64,000 nt of DNA, from positions 1 to 64,000 of the forward strand of contig NZ_VFSD01000020.1 of the NCBI RefSeq assembly GCF_014332515.1. The letters are read 5' to 3'. The stretch comes from Pontibacter beigongshangensis (GTDB lineage: Bacteria > Bacteroidota > Bacteroidia > Cytophagales > Hymenobacteraceae). A program made the position numbers and the translations under genes. The notes beneath the pieces were generated by a model. It worked only from the letters and a program-made list of their open reading frames with translations, made no database searches and had not been told where the DNA came from. This document shows, one piece after another, positions 60,170 to 64,000 of this stretch. The number at the start of each line of letters is the position of its first letter. Position 1 is the first letter of the stretch.

Positions 60170-61309
60170 ATGGAAGATATTAAGATGACGGCCCAGAAGG
60201 CGCAGTATGCAAAGCTGAAGCCCGAACTTGACCAGGCCTTTAGTACGATGATGGCCTCCATGGAACTGCAGGACGGGCCGCAGGTGAAGTCGCTGGCGCG
60301 GGCACTTGAAGATTACCTGCAGGTGGCGCATGCGCTGCCCTGCGCCCATGGCACAGACGCCTTGCTTCTGGCGCTCGCGGCACTCGATCTCCCGGCCGGA
60401 GGAGAAGTGATTCTGCCTGCCTTCTGCGATAGGTTTGTGGCCGAGGCCGTGGCAGCAAGCGGACTGCAACCAATGTTTGCCGATGTGCTGCCCGATACAT
60501 TTACCATCGACCCTGTGGCCGTCTCGTCTCTGGTCACACCCGGTACAGTTGCTGTTATTGCCGTCCACCTTTTCGGGCAATGTGCCGATCTGGCGGAGCT
60601 TCTGCAGCTGGCAAAGCGGCATCAGTTCTATGTGATCGAGGATAGCGCTCAGTCGTTTGGAGCCAGCTATACTATGCCGGACAATACAACCTATCGTGCC
60701 GGCGCTCTGGCAGATATAGCCATTACCTCTTTTTACCCGCCTAAGCCGCTGGCCGGCATGGATGACGGTGGCGCGGTGCTAACCAACCAACCGGCCTGGG
60801 CCAGAAAAGCAGAGGAGTTGTTGAGGAAAGGCGGGCCCAACAACAGCCAGACAGGGGCACTCAGCAGGCCTGCCCCGATTGCCGCTTTAGACGCCGCTTT
60901 GCTGGAAGTTAAAATTAAGTATATCTCGGATTATAAGCAGGCAAGGCAGCAGGTGGCCGCTGTCTACGATCAGTTATTCGAGAAGTGCGGGCTCTGCCAG
61001 GTTCCGGTCCGTAATTCCCGGAGCACGCATATTTTCCAGCAGTACGTGCTAAAAGTGCCAGGTCACCTTCGCGATGCCCTGCAGCAGCACCTGCAGCAGC
61101 ACTATATTCCCAGTACGGTCTATTATCCGCAGCCGCTGCACCTGCAGAATGAATTTCAACTATCCTATCAATACAAAAAAGGTGACCTGCCGGTAGCAGA
61201 AGAAGTAGCAGCCAGTGTCCTGTCGCTGCCTATGCACACAGAACTTACTGAAGAGCAACAAGGCTACATCGCTTATCACACCATCAGTTTTCTACAAGAA
61301 CACGGGTAA
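60170..61309 (+). CDS. DegT/DnrJ/EryC1 aminotransferase
   Basis: 379 residues. Class V-like PLP fold with ALPCAHGTDALLLALAAL, DSAQSFGASY, and the PLP Lys in SFYPPKPLAGMDDGGAVL. Transfers an amino group to a nucleotide-bound keto sugar in surface polysaccharide synthesis. The gene abuts the flippase gene tail to tail, stops at 61309 and 61310 adjoining. Confidence 0.9.
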   Translation: MEDIKMTAQKAQYAKLKPELDQAFSTMMASMELQDGPQVKSLARALEDYLQVAHALPCAHGTDALLLALAALDLPAGGEVILPAFCDRFVAEAVAASGLQPMFADVLPDTFTIDPVAVSSLVTPGTVAVIAVHLFGQCADLAELLQLAKRHQFYVIEDSAQSFGASYTMPDNTTYRAGALADIAITSFYPPKPLAGMDDGGAVLTNQPAWARKAEELLRKGGPNNSQTGALSRPAPIAALDAALLEVKIKYISDYKQARQQVAAVYDQLFEKCGLCQVPVRNSRSTHIFQQYVLKVPGHLRDALQQHLQQHYIPSTVYYPQPLHLQNEFQLSYQYKKGDLPVAEEVAASVLSLPMHTELTEEQQGYIAYHTISFLQEHG

Positions 61310-62788
61310 TTACTGCCCCAGCAGTTTTCTGGCGGTAGCCAGCAGCCAGTTGTTCATTTCCGGGAAAACCCTCAGGCCTAGGGTAAGGCTGCCGTATATG
61401 GCTGTAATCAGCAGGGAGCGTACAAACATGTCGAGGTACACGTTGCCCAGGAAGGGCAGCAGGTAAGAAGCACCCAGGGCCAGGCCTGCAATAACAGTAA
61501 TCACCAGGGAACTCCAGGCGAAGGGCTGCATGCCGTACATATACTGCACAAAGAACAGACGCGCCAGGTTTATGCTGGCATACGAGATCATAGAGGCAAA
61601 AGCAGCACCGTTTATTCCATAGATCGGGATAAAGTAATAGTTTGTCCAAACAGTGAGCACGGCCAGCACCACGTTAAACACCAGGTCCCAGCGGTACTTA
61701 TCGGAAGTGGCCAGGATAATGCCATTGATGCCCGTAGCCAAGTCTACCAGCCGGGCCACCGACATAAACAGCACCACGTATTTGCCTGCCCGGTAAGGCT
61801 CCGGCATAAACGAAAAAAGGTTGTCGATATTGGCCCAGATGCCGATAGAGAGTAGCAGCCCCAGGATCAGGTTTACCAGGGTGATCTGTTTGTACAGGGT
61901 GCTGATACTTTCCATGTTCCTGTCTTTCCAGTAGTCGGCCACCTGGGGGTAGGCAATTTTTAAGACTGATTTTGCCGGAATCATGATGGCCGTTGTAATA
62001 AAAAAGGCCGTGGTATAGACTCCATTGTCGCTCAGGCTGTAGGAGCCGATCATGAACTGGTCGATGGTGATGATAATGGTGGTGGAGATGGTGCCTAAAA
62101 AGGTAAACACCCCGTAGTGCAGCAACTCCCGCAGGGGCATGACCCGGAGCACCGCCCAGGAGGGCATCAGGAAAAGCTGGCGCAGCCACATGGTGTAGAG
62201 CAGCAGCACCAGCAACAGCACAGAATTTATGCCGATATAGCACAGCACAAACTGATGAAACTCCATCCAGCCCAGCGAATACACCAGTATCAGTACCGAG
62301 GTAAGCACTTTCAGCAGAAAATCCTGCACAAACGACGACACAATGGTTTTGTAGAGCGACCGCAGGTAGGAGGTAAGCAGGTTGACCAGCAGCGTGAAAA
62401 AAGCCAGCGGAATGATGTAATAGTAGTAGTCCAGCAGCAGGGGCGAACTGTCCTGGTAAGCGGCTACCACCAGCGGCTTGCTGAACAGAAACAGCGCTGT
62501 GATGATGGCAAAACCGAATATCGGGATAAGGAGCAGCAGGAAGAGAAAGCCGTTGTGCGCTTTGGCCTTGTCGCGGAAGTAAGGAAAATACCGCGCGCTC
62601 ATGCTGTTGAAGCCCAGCGCCGAAAACTGCGCATACATCAGCGCCAGCGAAATGAGCAGTCGCGTGAGGCCAACCTGCTCCTCTTCCAGAAAATTCGGGA
62701 ACAGCAGCACCGTGTTCACATACCCTATGCCGATGCCGGCATATGATATAATGGTGTTCCAGATACCTTCGCGCTGCAGTTTTCCCAT
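61310..62788 (-). CDS. Wzx-type polysaccharide flippase
   Basis: 492 residues with 12-14 membrane segments, opening NTIISYAGIGIGYVNTVLLF and typical MOP-superfamily spacing. It would move lipid-linked oligosaccharide across the inner membrane. Next to GT2, aminotransferase and deacetylase-like genes, which supports a surface polysaccharide locus. Confidence 0.9.
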   Translation of the reverse strand: MGKLQREGIWNTIISYAGIGIGYVNTVLLFPNFLEEEQVGLTRLLISLALMYAQFSALGFNSMSARYFPYFRDKAKAHNGFLFLLLLIPIFGFAIITALFLFSKPLVVAAYQDSSPLLLDYYYYIIPLAFFTLLVNLLTSYLRSLYKTIVSSFVQDFLLKVLTSVLILVYSLGWMEFHQFVLCYIGINSVLLLVLLLYTMWLRQLFLMPSWAVLRVMPLRELLHYGVFTFLGTISTTIIITIDQFMIGSYSLSDNGVYTTAFFITTAIMIPAKSVLKIAYPQVADYWKDRNMESISTLYKQITLVNLILGLLLSIGIWANIDNLFSFMPEPYRAGKYVVLFMSVARLVDLATGINGIILATSDKYRWDLVFNVVLAVLTVWTNYYFIPIYGINGAAFASMISYASINLARLFFVQYMYGMQPFAWSSLVITVIAGLALGASYLLPFLGNVYLDMFVRSLLITAIYGSLTLGLRVFPEMNNWLLATARKLLGQ

Positions 62789-62811
62789 CAGGTGCTTTGT
62801 AGTTCAGCCTG

Positions 62812-62819
62812 CAAAACTA
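62812..62819 (-). promoter_or_regulatory. -7 box TAGTTTTG for the flippase
   Basis: TAnnTTTG match on the minus strand, 24 bases before the ATG at 62788. Confidence 0.45.
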
Positions 62820-62861
62820 TACTTTAAAGCCGGGCAGGCAACCCGGTACGGCCGCAATTTT

Positions 62862-64000
62862 TTACAGATCACCTCTAAAAGCCGCTGCCGCCTCTGCACA
62901 GGTCAGGTAAACAGTGCCAGCTTCGGTGGTCTGCTGAAGAATGCCCTGCAGTACTTCGCGCCAGTTCTGCTCGTGCGCACCCAGCGGATATTCCGGATAA
63001 TCAGAAATATTTTCGTTGTGCCAGAGTATGGTGAATAAGCCGTTAAACTTTTTTATTTCCTGCAACAGCGGGTGCAGCAACGGGAAAACCTCTGCCGGAC
63101 GCAGGTGCATGTAGTTGGGGTTATACAGGGTGGTGTCCATTAGAGTAAGCGGCAGCTCCAGGTAGCTGCAGGCCTTCCTTTTCTTAAAATCGAAGGGGTA
63201 GAAAGGGTGGCAGAAAGAATTGCGGAAGCCGAACTGCTCGGCAAAGCCCAGGCTGCTGTCGTAGAGCAACTGGCTCTCCTCCAGCACCTGCGGCGTGAGG
63301 TCAGGCTGGTATTGGAGGTAGTGAAAGCGGTTCCCTTTTACGGGCACGGCCAGTTTAACCGCTTCTGCTAGCAACCGGCTGCTGCTGGCGGATGTGCCGA
63401 AGCTGCCATGCAGGGCTACTTCATGCCCCTGCTGCACAAGCTTCTGCAGCAGCAGCTGGTACTTTGGGTGCTGCACCTCATAATCTGCATTGGAGTGGCC
63501 GCGGTATTTGGCTGTGCTGGCCATCCAGAAACAGGTGGCTTTCAGCTGGTGCAGGTCTGCCAGTGCCATTACCTCCTGCATATTATCCCAGGCATCCTGG
63601 CGAAGCAGCTTTTTAGTGATCAACCGGGCAACTGATAAGTACCTGTCTTTCTTCACACGCTGTAGGCCGGCAACTTTCCAGGCCGAGTGGAGCCTGTCTA
63701 TGTCGTGGGTGAGGCAGGTGGCAAAGCTGCCTGTTTCCCACAGCCTTTGCTCCAGCCTTACTTTTGTGTGGGCCTCAATGGCTTCTTTCAGGATACCGAA
63801 ATAATAGTTGACCACAGGCCGCGCAATAAAGCCATATTTCGACTGCACACTGGCGCTGTAAGGAAATCGTCCGAACCTGTCGCGGTGGGTGCAATGGTAC
63901 TCCTGCCACCCGCTTAGCAGGTAAAAAGCAGAGGCAATGATGTCGTAATTAATAATGGCAGACCCGCTTTTATAGCGGATGACTTCTGCCGGGCTGCCGA
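62862..64000 (-). CDS. DUF7033 / polysaccharide deacetylase-like protein (5' end outside window)
   Basis: At least 379 residues; the frame is open to the window edge (... AIINYDIIASAFYLLSGW ... HRDRFGRFPYSAS), so the 5' end is missing. CLTHDIDRLHSAWKV and HEVALHGSFGTSASSS are the catalytic Asp and His-type motifs of NodB-like deacetylases, with DUF7033 in front. Predicted to deacetylate a sugar in the nearby polysaccharide pathway. Confidence 0.82.
   Translation of the reverse strand, partial: GSPAEVIRYKSGSAIINYDIIASAFYLLSGWQEYHCTHRDRFGRFPYSASVQSKYGFIARPVVNYYFGILKEAIEAHTKVRLEQRLWETGSFATCLTHDIDRLHSAWKVAGLQRVKKDRYLSVARLITKKLLRQDAWDNMQEVMALADLHQLKATCFWMASTAKYRGHSNADYEVQHPKYQLLLQKLVQQGHEVALHGSFGTSASSSRLLAEAVKLAVPVKGNRFHYLQYQPDLTPQVLEESQLLYDSSLGFAEQFGFRNSFCHPFYPFDFKKRKACSYLELPLTLMDTTLYNPNYMHLRPAEVFPLLHPLLQEIKKFNGLFTILWHNENISDYPEYPLGAHEQNWREVLQGILQQTTEAGTVYLTCAEAAAAFRGDL

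Overview
The window looks like a chromosome segment of a gliding-type member of the Bacteroidota, most like the order Cytophagales and the Hymenobacteraceae (Pontibacter-like). The reasons are gldA, gldF, gldG and gldC, repeated TAnnTTTG promoter boxes, near absence of Shine-Dalgarno sequences, Bacteroidota-style lipoproteins, and a DUF2027/Smr protein. The exact genus is an inference.

Layout. (1) 1-11430: an integron-type gene cassette array with no integrase in view. Twelve consecutive cassettes each hold one gene and one attC-like site. For every cassette the seven bases at its 5' end are the exact reverse complement of the R'' core of the attC at its 3' end, except the last, which has one mismatch. 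Cargo is AT-rich and mostly unknown, with Imm26-like and SUKH proteins, lipoproteins and membrane proteins. An IS110-family element with a long left non-coding end (candidate bridge RNA) has broken one cassette gene. (2) 11431-19146: a plasmid-like integrated element with an HTH protein, a Toprim primase-helicase, a MerR-like protein and a large serine recombinase. The recombinase 3' end lies inside a tRNA-Glu gene. A hexamer, GGGACA/TGTCCC, is strongly clustered here, in and between genes. (3) 19.3-47.3 kb: core genome with SIMPL and Smr proteins, RNase P RNA, GH43, acyl-CoA ligase, etfBA, a bifunctional nuclease, NupC, an Mla-type ABC pair, two SDRs, gldA/gldFG, dnaN, gldC and dcd. (4) 47.69-50.1 kb: a second, smaller cassette cluster between dcd and hemL, whose two clear attC sites are near copies of two sites of the first array. 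(5) 50.3-64 kb: hemL, a PBP-activator-like lipoprotein receptor, guaA, SRP RNA, fructose-6-phosphate aldolase, FtsE, then surface-polysaccharide genes (GT2, DegT aminotransferase, flippase, deacetylase-like protein cut by the window end).

Three families of small dispersed non-coding repeats run through the core genome: a ~30-bp motif ending in TTCATTAGAATAATT (12 copies plus one degenerate), a 100-145-bp MITE with TATAGAC...AACTTATCGGAAT ends (three copies), and long imperfect inverted repeats made of locus-specific short words. A separate ~200-bp GC-rich inverted duplication lies between guaA and the SRP RNA.

The most notable system is the pair of integrase-less cassette clusters in a Bacteroidota chromosome, apparently exchanging attC types, next to a serine-recombinase element with its own repeated binding-site-like hexamer. 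All family names come from reading the translations by eye; no search was run.
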